NCBI GenBank assembly: GCA_035285325.1 | Contig: JAYKJB010000124.1 | Coordinates: 1 to 51,685, forward strand | DNA length: 51,685 nucleotides | Origin: Candidatus Sericytochromatia bacterium | GTDB lineage: Bacteria; Cyanobacteriota; Sericytochromatia; S15B-MN24; JAQBPE01 | Direction: 5' to 3' | Shown: piece after piece, positions 23,277 to 32,445 of the stretch | How the letters are laid out: each line of letters begins with the position of its first letter | Numbering within the stretch: the first letter of the stretch is position 1 | Translations under genes and position numbers: made by a program | The notes under the pieces: generated by a model | Told to the model about the DNA's origin: nothing | Database searches by the model: none | Seen by the model: only the letters and a program-made list of their open reading frames with translations

Positions 23277-23876
23277 TCAGCGTGGGCGACGGGAGTGGTA
23301 GGTTCCGCCACGACGACCATCGAAGTTGCGCGGGTCGCGTGCGCGACCACCGCCCCAACGCCCGATCTCACCAGGGCGCGGACCCGTGGCGCCGCGCGGC
23401 TCGATCACGATGCGACGGTTGGGCTCCTCGCCGGTCGAATAGGTTTGCAGGTCAGGATATTGCTCGGAGACCAGGTGGTGCACCGTGCGACGATCGGCCG
23501 GGTTCATCGGCTCGAGTGCGAAGCGCTTGCCGCTCTCCTGCACCCGACTGGCCGCATGATGCGCATCTTCCAGCAACTTCTCCTCGTGGCGGGCGCGGTA
23601 ATCTCCCACGTCCACGCTGATGCGACGATCCAGACGCGTACCATAGAGCACGTTCAACAGATATTGAATGGCCTGCAGCGTCTGTCCCTTGCGACCAATC
23701 AACACGCCTGCATCCTCATCCGAATCGATGCGGATCGTGATTTGCTCCTCGGTTTCGCTGGTGATGGCGATATCCGCCGCCAGGTCCATGGCCCCCACCA
23801 GCGCAGCCAGAAAGTCGAGCGCCGTGTCGAGAATTGCGTCCTGTGATTCCACAACGACGTCTTCGGTGAACTCCAT
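23277..23876 (-). CDS. khpB: KhpB/Jag-type RNA-binding protein (KH + R3H)
   Basis: The 199-residue protein has a KH domain (about 40-110, with IGRKGQTLQAIQYLLN) and an R3H domain (about 115-165: RFALEPMNPADRRTVHHLVSE, RRIVIEPR). The N-terminal Jag_N domain of Firmicutes homologues is absent; instead there is a short acidic stretch. The last 40 residues are Arg/Gly-rich (GRWGGGRARDPRN), probably a second RNA-contact region. Homologues bind RNA together with KhpA and affect cell elongation and division. Its position right after yidC is the widely conserved rpmH-rnpA-yidD-yidC-jag order. ATG 23876 is three bases from the yidC stop. Confidence 0.93.
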   Translation of the reverse strand: MEFTEDVVVESQDAILDTALDFLAALVGAMDLAADIAITSETEEQITIRIDSDEDAGVLIGRKGQTLQAIQYLLNVLYGTRLDRRISVDVGDYRARHEEKLLEDAHHAASRVQESGKRFALEPMNPADRRTVHHLVSEQYPDLQTYSTGEEPNRRIVIEPRGATGPRPGEIGRWGGGRARDPRNFDGRRGGTYHSRRPR

Positions 23877-23879
23877 CCC

Positions 23880-24692
23880 CTATCTCCTCTTCTTGGATGC
23901 CGACTTCCCATCGTTGGCTGTCACGGGAACCGCCGACACTTCGATGGTTGAATTCGCCGCACTGGCGGCTGCAGGCTTGGCCACGCCGTACATGTTTTTC
24001 AACACCAGATACTGACCCATGGTGAAGAAATTCGAGAATACCGTGTAAAGCAGCACACCCGCCGGCAGCGGAATGAGCAGGAACATCACGGTGATCATGA
24101 TGGGCATGGTGTGCAGCATCTGACGCTGCATCGGGTCGTTCGGATCCGTCATCATCATGAGCTGGGTGATGTAGGTGGTGACACCGAAAACCACGATCAT
24201 GGCGATGTTGTCCCAGAACAAGCCCCCGGTCGTCAGGTAGTGGAAGAATCCGACAAACGGATCGAGCGGGGCATGCCAGGTGGGATAGAAGCCCACGCGG
24301 GTCAGGTCTTGAATGAACAGCCAGCCCTGATGGTTCAGGCGTTGGGTGAACTCGGTGGAAATCAGCAGCGTGTAGAGGGCGATCAGGAAGGGCATCTGGA
24401 TCAGCAAGGGCAAGCACCCACCAAAGGGATTGACCTTGTGTTCCTGATAGAAGGCCATCATGGCCTGATTGAGTTCCTGCGGGTTGTCCTTGTACTTGGC
24501 CTGCAATTCCTTCAAGCGCGGCTGGAGCTCCTGCATTTCCTTCATGCTGCGGTACTGCTTCGCAGACAGCGGGAAAATTGCCACGCGCACCACCACCGTG
24601 ATCATGATGATGGCAAAGCCATAACTACCGGAGACGCGGTGGAACATCTCCAGAATCGGCATCATCATGCCATTGACCAGATAATCGAACAT
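23880..24692 (-). CDS. yidC: Membrane protein insertase YidC
   Basis: The 270-residue protein is the short form of YidC/Oxa1, lacking the large periplasmic domain of Gram-negative YidC. It inserts membrane proteins with or without SecYEG. Hallmarks are the first membrane segment after MFDYLVNGMMMPILEMF, the conserved Arg in VVVRVAIFPLSAKQ, the cytoplasmic hairpin (MKEMQELQPRLKELQAKYKDN), GGCLPLLIQMPFLIALY, and PLPAGVLLYTVFSNFFTM. The C-terminus is short and basic (SASKKRR), fitting ribosome contact. No signal sequence or lipobox Cys is present before the first membrane segment. Confidence 0.96.
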   Translation of the reverse strand: MFDYLVNGMMMPILEMFHRVSGSYGFAIIMITVVVRVAIFPLSAKQYRSMKEMQELQPRLKELQAKYKDNPQELNQAMMAFYQEHKVNPFGGCLPLLIQMPFLIALYTLLISTEFTQRLNHQGWLFIQDLTRVGFYPTWHAPLDPFVGFFHYLTTGGLFWDNIAMIVVFGVTTYITQLMMMTDPNDPMQRQMLHTMPIMITVMFLLIPLPAGVLLYTVFSNFFTMGQYLVLKNMYGVAKPAAASAANSTIEVSAVPVTANDGKSASKKRR

Positions 24693-24752
24693 GAGTGTTT
24701 AAAACCTCGTCAGCTCCGGGCTTGTCGAACAAGGCGCCCTCGAACCGACGTC

Positions 24753-24974
24753 TCAAGGAACCGGATCGATTCCTCCGGGGTGAAAGGGGTGACAGCGTCC
24801 GATGCGGCGAACGGCTAGCGCGCCCCCTCGAAGCAGTCCGTGCCGGTCGAACGCCATGACCGCATAGTGCGAACACGTCGGATGAAACCGGCACACCCTG
24901 GGCCAGAAGCGGCTGACCGCCTGATAGATTCGGATCAGCGAAATCACCAAATCAACAAGACGAAACCGCGTCAT
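24753..24974 (-). CDS. yidD: Membrane protein insertion efficiency factor YidD
   Basis: The 73-residue protein shows the YidD pattern: RLVDLVISLIRIYQ, then RVCRFHPTCSHYAVMAFDRHG, GALAVRRIGRCHPFHPGGIDPVP. It is a small inner-face membrane protein thought to assist insertion by YidC. ATG 24974 lies ten bases after the rnpA stop. No ribosome site is evident, but TATAAT stands nine bases before the ATG, so it may be expressed from its own very short or leaderless transcript as well as from the rpmH message. Confidence 0.95.
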   Translation of the reverse strand: MTRFRLVDLVISLIRIYQAVSRFWPRVCRFHPTCSHYAVMAFDRHGLLRGGALAVRRIGRCHPFHPGGIDPVP

Positions 24975-24983
24975 GAGCCCGAC

Positions 24984-24989
24984 ATTATA
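24984..24989 (-). promoter_or_regulatory. Consensus -10 (TATAAT) nine bases before yidD
   Basis: TATAAT on the minus strand overlaps the rnpA stop codon. The surrounding bases closely resemble the -10/start region of lepA. No good -35 is seen. Confidence 0.4.
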
Positions 24990-25368
24990 CATCATTCTGG
25001 GGAAGGACTGGTTCGGTCGCCACCGGCTGCATCAGCCCCGCGCGCTGGCACTGTACCATCATGGCCTGACGGAGCTCGGCATAGGAAGCCTCGGCCGCCT
25101 GCGGCTTGACCTGGCAAACAAGCTGGAAACCGAAGCCCAGCTGTGGTCCGAGGCGTCTCAGGATGTCTCGCAGCTGTCGCTTGAGCCGGTTGCGCAAGAC
25201 GGCCTTGCCGACCTTGCGCGACAACGAAAATCCGAACGCCCGGCTTGTCGGTACCTCGGGGGTCTGCCTGACGCGCAAGGAAAAAAAAGGCCCACCGAAG
25301 GAACGTCCCTGGGCAAACACGACACGAAAATCGTGATTTTTGCGCAGGCGCTCTGCGGCGGGCAGCAT
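24985..25368 (-). CDS. rnpA: Ribonuclease P protein component
   Basis: The 127-residue basic protein matches RnpA: MLPAAERLRKNHDFRVVFAQGRS at the start, then FGFSLSRKVGKAVLRNRLKRQLRDILR, the family signature. It binds RNase P RNA and helps it cut the 5' leader from pre-tRNAs. The frame is open well upstream, but ATG 25368 is chosen because the family starts here and rpmH ends 14 bases before. The C-terminal tail after residue 110 (GLMQPVATEPVLPQNDV) is not conserved. Confidence 0.95.
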   Translation of the reverse strand: MLPAAERLRKNHDFRVVFAQGRSFGGPFFSLRVRQTPEVPTSRAFGFSLSRKVGKAVLRNRLKRQLRDILRRLGPQLGFGFQLVCQVKPQAAEASYAELRQAMMVQCQRAGLMQPVATEPVLPQNDV

Positions 25369-25382
25369 CGACCGGTGAGGAA

Positions 25383-25517
25383 TCAGGCGGACAGGCGCTT
25401 GCGCCCCTTGGCGCGACGACGCCGCAGCACGTTCCGACCACCTGAGGAGGCCATGCGCTGGAGGAAACCGTGCACCTTCTTGCGCTGACGCTTTTTCGGC
25501 TGGAAGGTCATCTTCAT
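25383..25517 (-). CDS. rpmH: 50S ribosomal protein L34
   Basis: The 44-residue protein begins [18 protein letters not shown] and ends [13 protein letters not shown], the typical L34 sequence. AGGTGA lies upstream of ATG 25517. It starts the minus-strand gene run through khpB. Confidence 0.97.
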   Translation of the reverse strand: MKMTFQPKKRQRKKVHGFLQRMASSGGRNVLRRRRAKGRKRLSA

Positions 25518-25818
25518 GGGATTTCACCTGCCTTTCAGGGCGAGCGGTCATCGGACGACCTGCCGCGCCGGAGATTATGTTGATATCAAGATCTGCGCGC
25601 TGGATCGACCCGGTGCAAGCTGTTACGATGAGCAAGCAGACGCGCCGAACGGCCATGAGCCGTTTAAGATCCGGCTAAGAATTCGAATAATAACACATCG
25701 AGCAAGCCCCGATCAAGCATTTCAGGTGCGTCCGAGTTGACCATCCCCGCCGCTGGATCTGGTTATCGACCTGATGCCCGACCCGCTGGCCCAGCAATGA
25801 AATGATTCCCCGCCCCCC
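25518..25818. other. Divergent rpmH/dnaA intergenic region
   Basis: This 301-base region holds the promoters of both directions but no gene. CATAAT (minus strand, 25577-25572) is a -10 candidate for rpmH, next to the palindrome TTGATATCAA. TTGACC at 25737 is a -35 candidate for dnaA. An AT-rich block lies at 25670-25700. No perfect DnaA box is seen, and no ribosome site precedes the dnaA ATG. Confidence 0.5.
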
Positions 25819-27171
25819 ATGTCGGTCGACGAAGTCTGGCAAAAAAGCCTGGCCCAGATTCAAGCCAAGCTTGGCAGTACGCCCAGTTACAAGACGATTT
25901 TCGAACCGTCACGCCTGGTGACGCTCGAGAGCGGGCAAGCGGTCGTGGAAGTCCCCAATCGCTTCGTCCGCGACCAGATGCGCAAGCACCAGCACGATCT
26001 CTTGCTCCGCTCCGTGCTTCAGGACGTGTCGGGCGAGTCACTCGAGATCGAACTGATCGTGCCGATTGCCGACACCAGACCGGAGGCATTCGACCCCCCC
26101 ATCGTGGTCGAAAAGAGCCCGGCGCCGCTCGGACGACCTGGCGGGGGCAGTCCCGTCGTGGGGATCCTCAACCCCAAATATACCTTCGCGACCTTCGTGA
26201 TCGGCAGCCACAGCCATTTTGCCCATGCGGCGGCCGTGGCGGTGGCCGAGAGCCCCGCCAGAGCTTACAACCCTCTGTTCATCTACGGGGATGTCGGCCT
26301 GGGAAAAACCCATCTGATGCACGCGATCGCCCACCATTTGCTCGGTCGCCATCCGGAAATGAAGGTGGCCTATCTGTCGAGTGAAAAATTCACCAATGAG
26401 CTGATCAACGCGATCAAGGAAGACCGCATGATGGACTTCAAGAATCGCTACCGACAGATCGATCTGCTGCTGGTCGATGACATCCAGTTCATGGAAGGCA
26501 AAGAAGCCACCCAGGAAGAGTTTTTCCACACCTTCAACGCCCTGCACGAAGCGGGCAAACAAATCGTGATCAGTTCGGACCGGCCGCCCAAAGAAATCGC
26601 TGCCCTGACGGACCGCCTGCGCAACCGCTTCGAATGGGGCTTGATCGCGGACATCCAAACGCCGGATCTCGAAACCCGCATCGCCATTCTGAAAAAGAAA
26701 GCCGACGTGGATGCGATCCACGCGCCGGACGATGTGCTGCAATACATTGCCAGTGCCTATCCCAACAACGTGAGGGAACTGGAGGGGGCCTTCATTCGCG
26801 CGATGGCCTATGCCAGCCTGTCGAATGAACCCTTGACCGTGGGCCTGGCCGAGAAGGCTCTGGGCACCATCAGCCCCTCCAAGCCCATCACGATCGCCCT
26901 GATCAACGACATGGTGGCCGAACACTATCACCTGGACGTCACGGATCTGGTGGGTTCACGGCGAACCAAGGAAATTTCGCAGGCCCGTCAGGTCGCGATG
27001 TACCTGGCCCGGGAGCTGACCGACATGAGTTTGAACATCATCGGCAGCAAGTATGGCGGGCGTGACCACACCACGGTCATGCACGCCATCGAGAAGATCA
27101 AGGGCCAGATCGGACGCGACACCCAGCTGACGGCCGATATCCAGCGCTTCACGGCCCGCCTGAAGAGCTGA
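25819..27171 (+). CDS. dnaA: Chromosomal replication initiator DnaA
   Basis: The 450-residue protein has all four DnaA domains: the N-terminal oligomerisation domain (1-80), a short linker (about 80-115), the AAA+ domain with Walker A GDVGLGKTH (157-165), Walker B LLLVDDIQF (217-225) and sensor regions (SSDRPP, PNNVRELEGAF), and the C-terminal DNA-binding domain with the signature DMSLNIIGSKYGGRDHTTVMHA. It binds DnaA boxes and opens the origin. Domain II is short compared with many bacteria. ATG 25819 starts with MSVDEVWQKSLAQIQ, as expected; the C-rich sequence before it has no Shine-Dalgarno match. The putative origin follows directly. Confidence 0.98.
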   Translation: MSVDEVWQKSLAQIQAKLGSTPSYKTIFEPSRLVTLESGQAVVEVPNRFVRDQMRKHQHDLLLRSVLQDVSGESLEIELIVPIADTRPEAFDPPIVVEKSPAPLGRPGGGSPVVGILNPKYTFATFVIGSHSHFAHAAAVAVAESPARAYNPLFIYGDVGLGKTHLMHAIAHHLLGRHPEMKVAYLSSEKFTNELINAIKEDRMMDFKNRYRQIDLLLVDDIQFMEGKEATQEEFFHTFNALHEAGKQIVISSDRPPKEIAALTDRLRNRFEWGLIADIQTPDLETRIAILKKKADVDAIHAPDDVLQYIASAYPNNVRELEGAFIRAMAYASLSNEPLTVGLAEKALGTISPSKPITIALINDMVAEHYHLDVTDLVGSRRTKEISQARQVAMYLARELTDMSLNIIGSKYGGRDHTTVMHAIEKIKGQIGRDTQLTADIQRFTARLKS

Positions 27172-27196
27172 GGGCGTCGCGAGAGGGGACGCCCTC
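27170..27196 (+). terminator. Hairpin overlapping the dnaA stop
   Basis: GAGGGCGTC and GACGCCCTC form a perfect 9-bp stem with a 9-base loop. It begins inside the stop codon and is followed only by ACGACCTTCC, so it is a weak terminator. Confidence 0.5.
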
Positions 27197-27284
27197 ACGA
27201 CCTTCCCCAGACCCCTGGGCCTGCCGGCTGAGGTCTGGTGGATGCCGTCGGCCGGACCGGGGCTGCGTGTCCCTCGACTGATTG

Positions 27285-28007
27285 GGGATAACTTGGGGAA
27301 AGCTGGCGCCTGACCTGTGGATAACTTGGTGGAAAACGCATCAAGTTTTCTAGGCCTTGCGACATCTGAACAAAGATGTTAACGCCCCAAAGGCTTGATC
27401 TGACGATCGTTTCAGCCCTTGACAAGGCCTGAAGAAGCATTTGCCCCCCCTGGCGGCTCGGTGGAAAACTTGGGGAAAGTGAGGGGAAAAGCAGGGGGAA
27501 AAGCGGTGGATAAATCCCCCAAAATCCAGACAGGATGCTGAACCGTTGTAACCCTGATCACTTTTCCACCACTAGAAATGCCGCTCAGAGGGAATCGATG
27601 AAAACAAAAAACCTTTACTGAAGCGGGTTTTGAGGTTTTCCACCGTTCCCTCCATCGGGCCAGTCTGAGGGCATGGTGGAAAACTAGGTGGATAAATTCC
27701 TCCCAACCGCCGCCTCGTCGGTGGAAAAGTGGCTGGATTTTGCACCGCCTGAACGAGCCCGTGGACAAGTGCCGAACTTCTCCTGATCTTTTCAACCGGG
27801 TCCGAAGCAGGTCAGACTTGAAAAATCCCCTACTTATCCACCATTTCCACAGCCCCTATTACTACTGGTAAGAAAAATAAATAAAAGCAGGATTCTCTTT
27901 AAGAGCGCGTAAAAAAAAATAGGTGTCGCCGCGATCGGGGAGACAAACGACCGAACGGACAAAACGGTGGAGAATTCGGTGGATAACCTGCCGTTTTTGG
28001 TGGATAA
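27285..28007. other. oriC: Replication origin (oriC) with DnaA-box clusters
   Basis: The 976-base gap between dnaA and dnaN has no gene but many DnaA-box-like nonamers. TGTGGATAA (perfect TTATCCACA) is at 27316. TTATCCACC or its complement is at 27505, 27687, 27834, 27978 and 27999. TTTTCCACC or its complement is at 27328, 27460, 27562, 27636, 27675 and 27720. A TTATCCCCA variant is at 27284. That is 12 sites with at most one mismatch to TTWTCCACA plus weaker ones. The dnaA-oriC-dnaN-recF order supports the origin call. The local consensus ends in C rather than A. Confidence 0.92.
27857..27922. other. Candidate DNA-unwinding element
   Basis: This is the most AT-rich segment of the origin region (runs AAAAATAAATAAAA and A9). 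It sits between the box at 27834 and the pair at 27978/27999. The stretch CTATTACTACTGGTAAG next to the 27834 box could hold DnaA-trio-like triplets; this is uncertain. Confidence 0.6.
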
Positions 28008-28081
28008 CCAGGCGGAAAAGTGGGGGATGGGTTCTGAAAGACGAGCCTGCAACACCTCTTGCTGACGCTCAACCGCCTGCA

Positions 28082-28111
28082 TTTACCGGTTTTCTCAGCG
28101 GGTGGTATGAT
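28082..28111 (+). promoter_or_regulatory. Candidate dnaN promoter
   Basis: TTTACC (28082-28087) and TATGAT (28106-28111) are separated by 18 bases and lie 36 bases before the dnaN ATG. Confidence 0.5.
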
Positions 28112-28147
28112 GCCAACCCCGTCAGGAATCGTCGAAAGTACCTCGCC

Positions 28148-29296
28148 ATGCACGTCCTCGTTTCTCGTGAACAACTCGCCCGCGGCATTCAGGCCGTGAC
28201 CCGTGCCGTTTCGATTCGCGGTCCTTTGCCCATCCTGTCCCACATCAAGCTGGTGGCCGATCCCGACGCGCCGGTGACGGACCCGCACGGGGGAACCAGC
28301 AAGGGGGCCTTGATTCTGACGGCAACCGACCTGGAAATCGGTCTGGAAGCCAGAGTGATGGCGGATGTGCGGGTACCGGGCGCGATCGCCTTGGCTGCCA
28401 AAACGCTGGGCGATATCGTGACCAAATTGCCTGCGGCCGAGGTCGAGATCAAGAAGCCGGACGGCAGCAACGAGATCACCTTGCGTTGCCAGCGGGCCAA
28501 ATTCACTTTGCGCGGACTGTCGGCTCAGGAATTTCCCGAACTTCCGATGCCCAGCGAGGATGCCACGCCGGTGGCGCTGGAAACGGCGGAACTTTCTCGC
28601 AGCATCCGCCAAACCCTTTATGCGGCGGCCGGTGAAGACAAGGCGGTCATCTCGGGCATTCTGACCGAACTGGCGGAAGGCAAGCTCGAACTGGCGGCCA
28701 CCGATGGATTCCGTCTGGCCTGGCGGCAGGCGACCAGCCAGGGGGCTGATGCCAAGATGTCGCTGGTGGTGCCGCGTCGCACCATGGACGAACTCTCGCG
28801 GCAACTTACCGCCAGCGGTGCGGGACAGGTGCAGATCCGCTCGGCGCAGAACCAGGTCGTGTTTCAGATGCCTGACCGCTACATGACCAGTCGCCTGGTG
28901 GATGGTACCTATCCCAATTACCGACAGATCATTCCTCAGGCTTTCGAGCGTGAGGCCAAACTCGACCGAGCCAGTTTCCTGGCGGCTGTCGAACGGGTGA
29001 GCATCATGGCGCTCGATCGCGAAGCCCACACCATCAAGCTGGAATTCAAGTCCGGCGAGTTGCTGCTGATGGCGCAATCATCCGAGGTGGGTGATTCCGA
29101 CGAGGTGTTGCCGATCGAATTCTCCGGCGAGCCCATCACCATCTCGTTCAACGCCACCTTCGTGATCGATGCCCTGAAAAACGTGGACGCGGAGACGGTC
29201 CGCTTCAGCATGAACGCTCCTTTGCTGCCCGCCTTGTTGCGTCCGGAGCATTCGGATGATCAGATCTGTTTGTTGATGCCGGTGAATCGCGGTTGA
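28148..29296 (+). CDS. dnaN: DNA polymerase III beta sliding clamp
   Basis: The 382-residue protein is the beta clamp: MHVLVSREQLARGIQAVTRAVSIRGPLPILSHIKL opens the first domain, with TATDLEIGLE, AAGEDKAVISGILTE, LAATDGFRLA and the C-terminal LRPEHSDDQICLLMPV(N) in place of the usual PvR(l)-type tail. The dimeric ring keeps the replicase and other enzymes on DNA. The frame is open upstream to 27923, but ATG 28148 is the family start. A 21-residue insertion-like stretch (DPDAPVTDPHGGTSKGA) follows the first strand pair, slightly longer than in E. coli. It lies downstream of oriC and 80 bases before recF. Confidence 0.97.
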   Translation: MHVLVSREQLARGIQAVTRAVSIRGPLPILSHIKLVADPDAPVTDPHGGTSKGALILTATDLEIGLEARVMADVRVPGAIALAAKTLGDIVTKLPAAEVEIKKPDGSNEITLRCQRAKFTLRGLSAQEFPELPMPSEDATPVALETAELSRSIRQTLYAAAGEDKAVISGILTELAEGKLELAATDGFRLAWRQATSQGADAKMSLVVPRRTMDELSRQLTASGAGQVQIRSAQNQVVFQMPDRYMTSRLVDGTYPNYRQIIPQAFEREAKLDRASFLAAVERVSIMALDREAHTIKLEFKSGELLLMAQSSEVGDSDEVLPIEFSGEPITISFNATFVIDALKNVDAETVRFSMNAPLLPALLRPEHSDDQICLLMPVNRG

Positions 29297-29376
29297 GCCG
29301 GTTTCGGGCGCGCTGAACAAAGCCAGCTCCCTGGGGCGTTGCGCGTCTTGGCCATCCGAGGAACGGCACCGAAACG

Positions 29377-30492
29377 ATGTTTCTTCACCGTCTCGAACTC
29401 ACGGATTACCGCAGTTATCAGCAGCTTGCCGTCGAGTTTGAGCGTCGCAAGGTGATCCTGCTCGGGGACAACGCCCAGGGCAAGACCAACGTGCTCGAGT
29501 CCATCGGCATGATGGCCACCTTCAAAAGTCCGACGGCCCGCAAAGATGCCGACATCGTGCACTGGGGGCGCGAACAAGCCATCATCCGGGTGCGCGCGCG
29601 CCGCGAACTGAGTGAACTGGCGCTCGACATGCTGTTGCGCACCCAGGGCAGGCGGGCCTTTCGCTTGAATGGGCTCTCTCAGAAGCGCCTGCTGGATGTG
29701 CTGGGTAAGCTTTTGGTCGTCTGGTTTCGCAGCGAAGACATGATGCTCGTCAAAGGGGGCCCGGGTGAGCGACGCGACTTTCTCGACACCATGCTGGTTC
29801 AGCTCCAGGTCATGCACCATCAGCAACTTCAGGATTACCAGCGGGTGCTGGCGCAGCGAAATCAGATTTTACGAACCTGGCGCGAGCGACCGTCAGTGGG
29901 CTTGCTCGAGGCCTGGAATGAGCAGTTGCTGGGGTTGGCGCTGGCGATCTGGCGCCGGCGTCAGGCACTCGTGAACGCGCTTTCAGACCGGGTTTCTGCC
30001 CATCACGCCGCGATCGCCGAGGGACGTGAAGCGGTGGTGCTGCGCTACTTGCCTGCGGTGAATTTCGAAGGACCGGACGATGATTGGGAACCTCAGTTGC
30101 GAGAGGCGCTGGCGCGTGGGTTCCGTCAGGAAGTTCAGCGGGGCCAATCGCTGGTGGGCCCACATCGCGATGATCTGGCGTTTGAACTGGACGGGCGAGG
30201 GGCCAAGTTTTTCGGTTCTCAGGGGCAGCAGCGGACGCTGGTGCTGGCCCTCAAGCTGGCCGAACTGGAACACCTGCATCGCTGCAGTGGGGAAATGCCG
30301 TTGCTTCTGCTCGACGATGTGCTCGCCGAACTCGATATCAAACGCCAGAACGCCCTGCTTGCGGCGATTGGGGACGATGTTCAGACCTTTGTCACCAGCA
30401 CCCACCTCAACGATTTCTCGGCGGCCTGGGTCGATTCGGCAGAAATTTTCGATGTGACCAGGGGTGCTTTGACCCGGCGCCACACGTCCTGA
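29377..30492 (+). CDS. recF: DNA replication and repair protein RecF
   Basis: The 371-residue SMC-like ATPase has Walker A LLGDNAQGKTN (about 29-39), the signature GSQGQQRTLVLALKLAE and Walker B LLLLDDVLAELD. RecF works with RecO and RecR to load RecA at single-strand gaps. MFLHRLELTDYRSY at the N-terminus is the typical start. It follows dnaN in the conserved dnaA-dnaN-recF order. Confidence 0.97.
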   Translation: MFLHRLELTDYRSYQQLAVEFERRKVILLGDNAQGKTNVLESIGMMATFKSPTARKDADIVHWGREQAIIRVRARRELSELALDMLLRTQGRRAFRLNGLSQKRLLDVLGKLLVVWFRSEDMMLVKGGPGERRDFLDTMLVQLQVMHHQQLQDYQRVLAQRNQILRTWRERPSVGLLEAWNEQLLGLALAIWRRRQALVNALSDRVSAHHAAIAEGREAVVLRYLPAVNFEGPDDDWEPQLREALARGFRQEVQRGQSLVGPHRDDLAFELDGRGAKFFGSQGQQRTLVLALKLAELEHLHRCSGEMPLLLLDDVLAELDIKRQNALLAAIGDDVQTFVTSTHLNDFSAAWVDSAEIFDVTRGALTRRHTS

Positions 30493-30514
30493 TACGCGGA
30501 AAGACGGGCCCTGT

Positions 30515-30520
30515 TATAAT
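30515..30520 (+). promoter_or_regulatory. Consensus -10 (TATAAT) nine bases before lepA
   Basis: TATAAT ends ten bases before ATG 30530, so the transcript would have a leader of only a few bases. No clear -35 or ribosome site is seen. Confidence 0.5.
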
Positions 30521-30529
30521 GAGTGACTC

Positions 30530-32341
30530 ATGAGCGCCATCGATCCTGCCCGCATCCGCAATTTTTCCATCATCGCCCACATCGACCACGGCAAGTCGAC
30601 CCTGGCCGATCGCTTGCTGGAGTACACGGGCACCGTGTCCGCGCGCGAGATGGAGGCCCAGATCCTCGACTCCATGGACATTGAAAAGGAGCGAGGCATC
30701 ACCATCAAGGCTCAGGCCGTGCGGCTCGATTACCGGGCCGAAGATGGGGAAATGTACATCCTCAACCTGATCGACACGCCGGGCCACGTCGACTTCAACT
30801 ACGAGGTGTCCCGCAGCCTGGCGGCCTGCGAGGGGGCCTTGCTGGTGGTGGACGCCACGCAAGGCGTCGAGGCCCAGACCCTGGCCAACGTCTATCTGGC
30901 GGTCGACAACAACCTGGAAATCGTCCCGGTCATCAACAAGATCGACTTGCCTTCGGCCGAGCCTGAGCGGGTCAAGCAGGAGATCGCCGACGTGATCGGG
31001 CTGGACCCTGATCTGGCCGTGCTGGCCTCCGCCAAGGAAGGCATCGGCATCCACGAGATTTGTGAGGCGGTGGTGCGAACGGTGCCGCCCCCCAAGGGGG
31101 AGGCGGATGCGCCGCTGCAAGCGCTGATCTTCGACTCGTTTTACGACAGCTATCGGGGCGTGGTGATTTTCTTCCGGGTCATGAATGGCACCTTGCGGGT
31201 CGGCGACAAGGTTCGCTTCATGGCCACAGGCAAGGAATACGACGTGACCGAACTGGGGGTCATGCGCCCCAAGCAAACCCAGGTCAACGCCCTGTCCGTG
31301 GGCGAAGTCGGCTATCTGGCGGCCAGTATCAAGAGCGTCGGGGATGCCCGGGTGGGCGATACCATCACGCGGGTGGCGTCACCTGCCAGCGAGGCCTGGC
31401 CGGGTTACAAGCAGGCCATCCCGATGGTCTTCTGTGGCCTGTATCCCACTTCGGCCGATGACTATCCGGACATGCGCGAGGCGCTCGAAAAACTGTCGCT
31501 CAACGATGCCAGCTTGCATTGGGAGCCTGAAACTTCCGTGGCACTTGGTTTTGGTTTCCGCTGCGGGTTTCTGGGCCTGCTTCATATGGAAATCATTCAG
31601 GAACGCCTGGAGCGCGAGTACAACCTGACGCTCATCACAACGGCCCCTTCGGTGGAATATCGCGTGACCAAGACCAACGGCGAAGTCGTGATGGTCGATA
31701 ACCCGAACAACTGGCCCAATCCGGGGCAGATTCAGACGACGGAAGAACCGTATGTGAAGCTGTCCGTGATTACCCCGGCTGATTACGTCGGGGCCATCAT
31801 GGAACTCACCCAGAGTCGGCGCGGTATCTTCAAGAACATGGAATACATTGACAAGACCCGCTCCTTGCTCACGTACGAGTTGCCGCTGGCCGAACTGATC
31901 ACCGATTACTTCGACCAGCTCAAGAGCCGCACGCGCGGCTACGCCAGCTTGGATTACGAACTGATCGGGATGCAACCGAGTCAGCTGGTCAAACTCGACG
32001 TCTTGCTGGCCGGGGAAGCGGTGGATGCCCTTTCCACCATTGTGCATCGCGACAAGTCTGCCTATGTGGGACGTCAGCTGGCGGAGAAACTGCGCGAACT
32101 GATTCCTCGTCAGCAATTTGAGGTGCCCATTCAAGCCGCCATCGGTTCGAAGATCATCGCCCGCGAGACCATCAGCGCCATGCGCAAGAATGTGCTGGCC
32201 AAATGTTATGGCGGCGACATCTCGCGGAAGCGCAAGTTGCTCGAAAAACAGAAAGAGGGTAAAAAGAGGATGAAACAGGTGGGCCGCGTCGAGGTGCCCC
32301 AAGAGGCCTTCATGGCGGTTTTGCGCATCGGGGAAGACTGA
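30530..32341 (+). CDS. lepA: Elongation factor 4 (LepA)
   Basis: The 603-residue GTPase has G1 AHIDHGKST, the switch region [13 protein letters not shown]3 DTPGHVDF, G4 NKIDLP and G5 ASAKEGIG, then the domain II barrel and the LepA-specific C-terminal domain ending in [32 protein letters not shown]. LepA acts on the ribosome, back-translocating or remodelling stalled complexes and aiding 30S assembly. Length and motifs are as expected. It lies 37 bases after recF. Confidence 0.98.
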   Translation: MSAIDPARIRNFSIIAHIDHGKSTLADRLLEYTGTVSAREMEAQILDSMDIEKERGITIKAQAVRLDYRAEDGEMYILNLIDTPGHVDFNYEVSRSLAACEGALLVVDATQGVEAQTLANVYLAVDNNLEIVPVINKIDLPSAEPERVKQEIADVIGLDPDLAVLASAKEGIGIHEICEAVVRTVPPPKGEADAPLQALIFDSFYDSYRGVVIFFRVMNGTLRVGDKVRFMATGKEYDVTELGVMRPKQTQVNALSVGEVGYLAASIKSVGDARVGDTITRVASPASEAWPGYKQAIPMVFCGLYPTSADDYPDMREALEKLSLNDASLHWEPETSVALGFGFRCGFLGLLHMEIIQERLEREYNLTLITTAPSVEYRVTKTNGEVVMVDNPNNWPNPGQIQTTEEPYVKLSVITPADYVGAIMELTQSRRGIFKNMEYIDKTRSLLTYELPLAELITDYFDQLKSRTRGYASLDYELIGMQPSQLVKLDVLLAGEAVDALSTIVHRDKSAYVGRQLAEKLRELIPRQQFEVPIQAAIGSKIIARETISAMRKNVLAKCYGGDISRKRKLLEKQKEGKKRMKQVGRVEVPQEAFMAVLRIGED

Positions 32342-32445
32342 TCGGCATCACATAACGTTTCCCCTCGCGGGCGTATCATGCGGGCGTCGGCGTGCCGGAT
32401 GCGCGGCGCCAAGACGCTGATACAGCGTGGATAGCGGAGGCAGGT

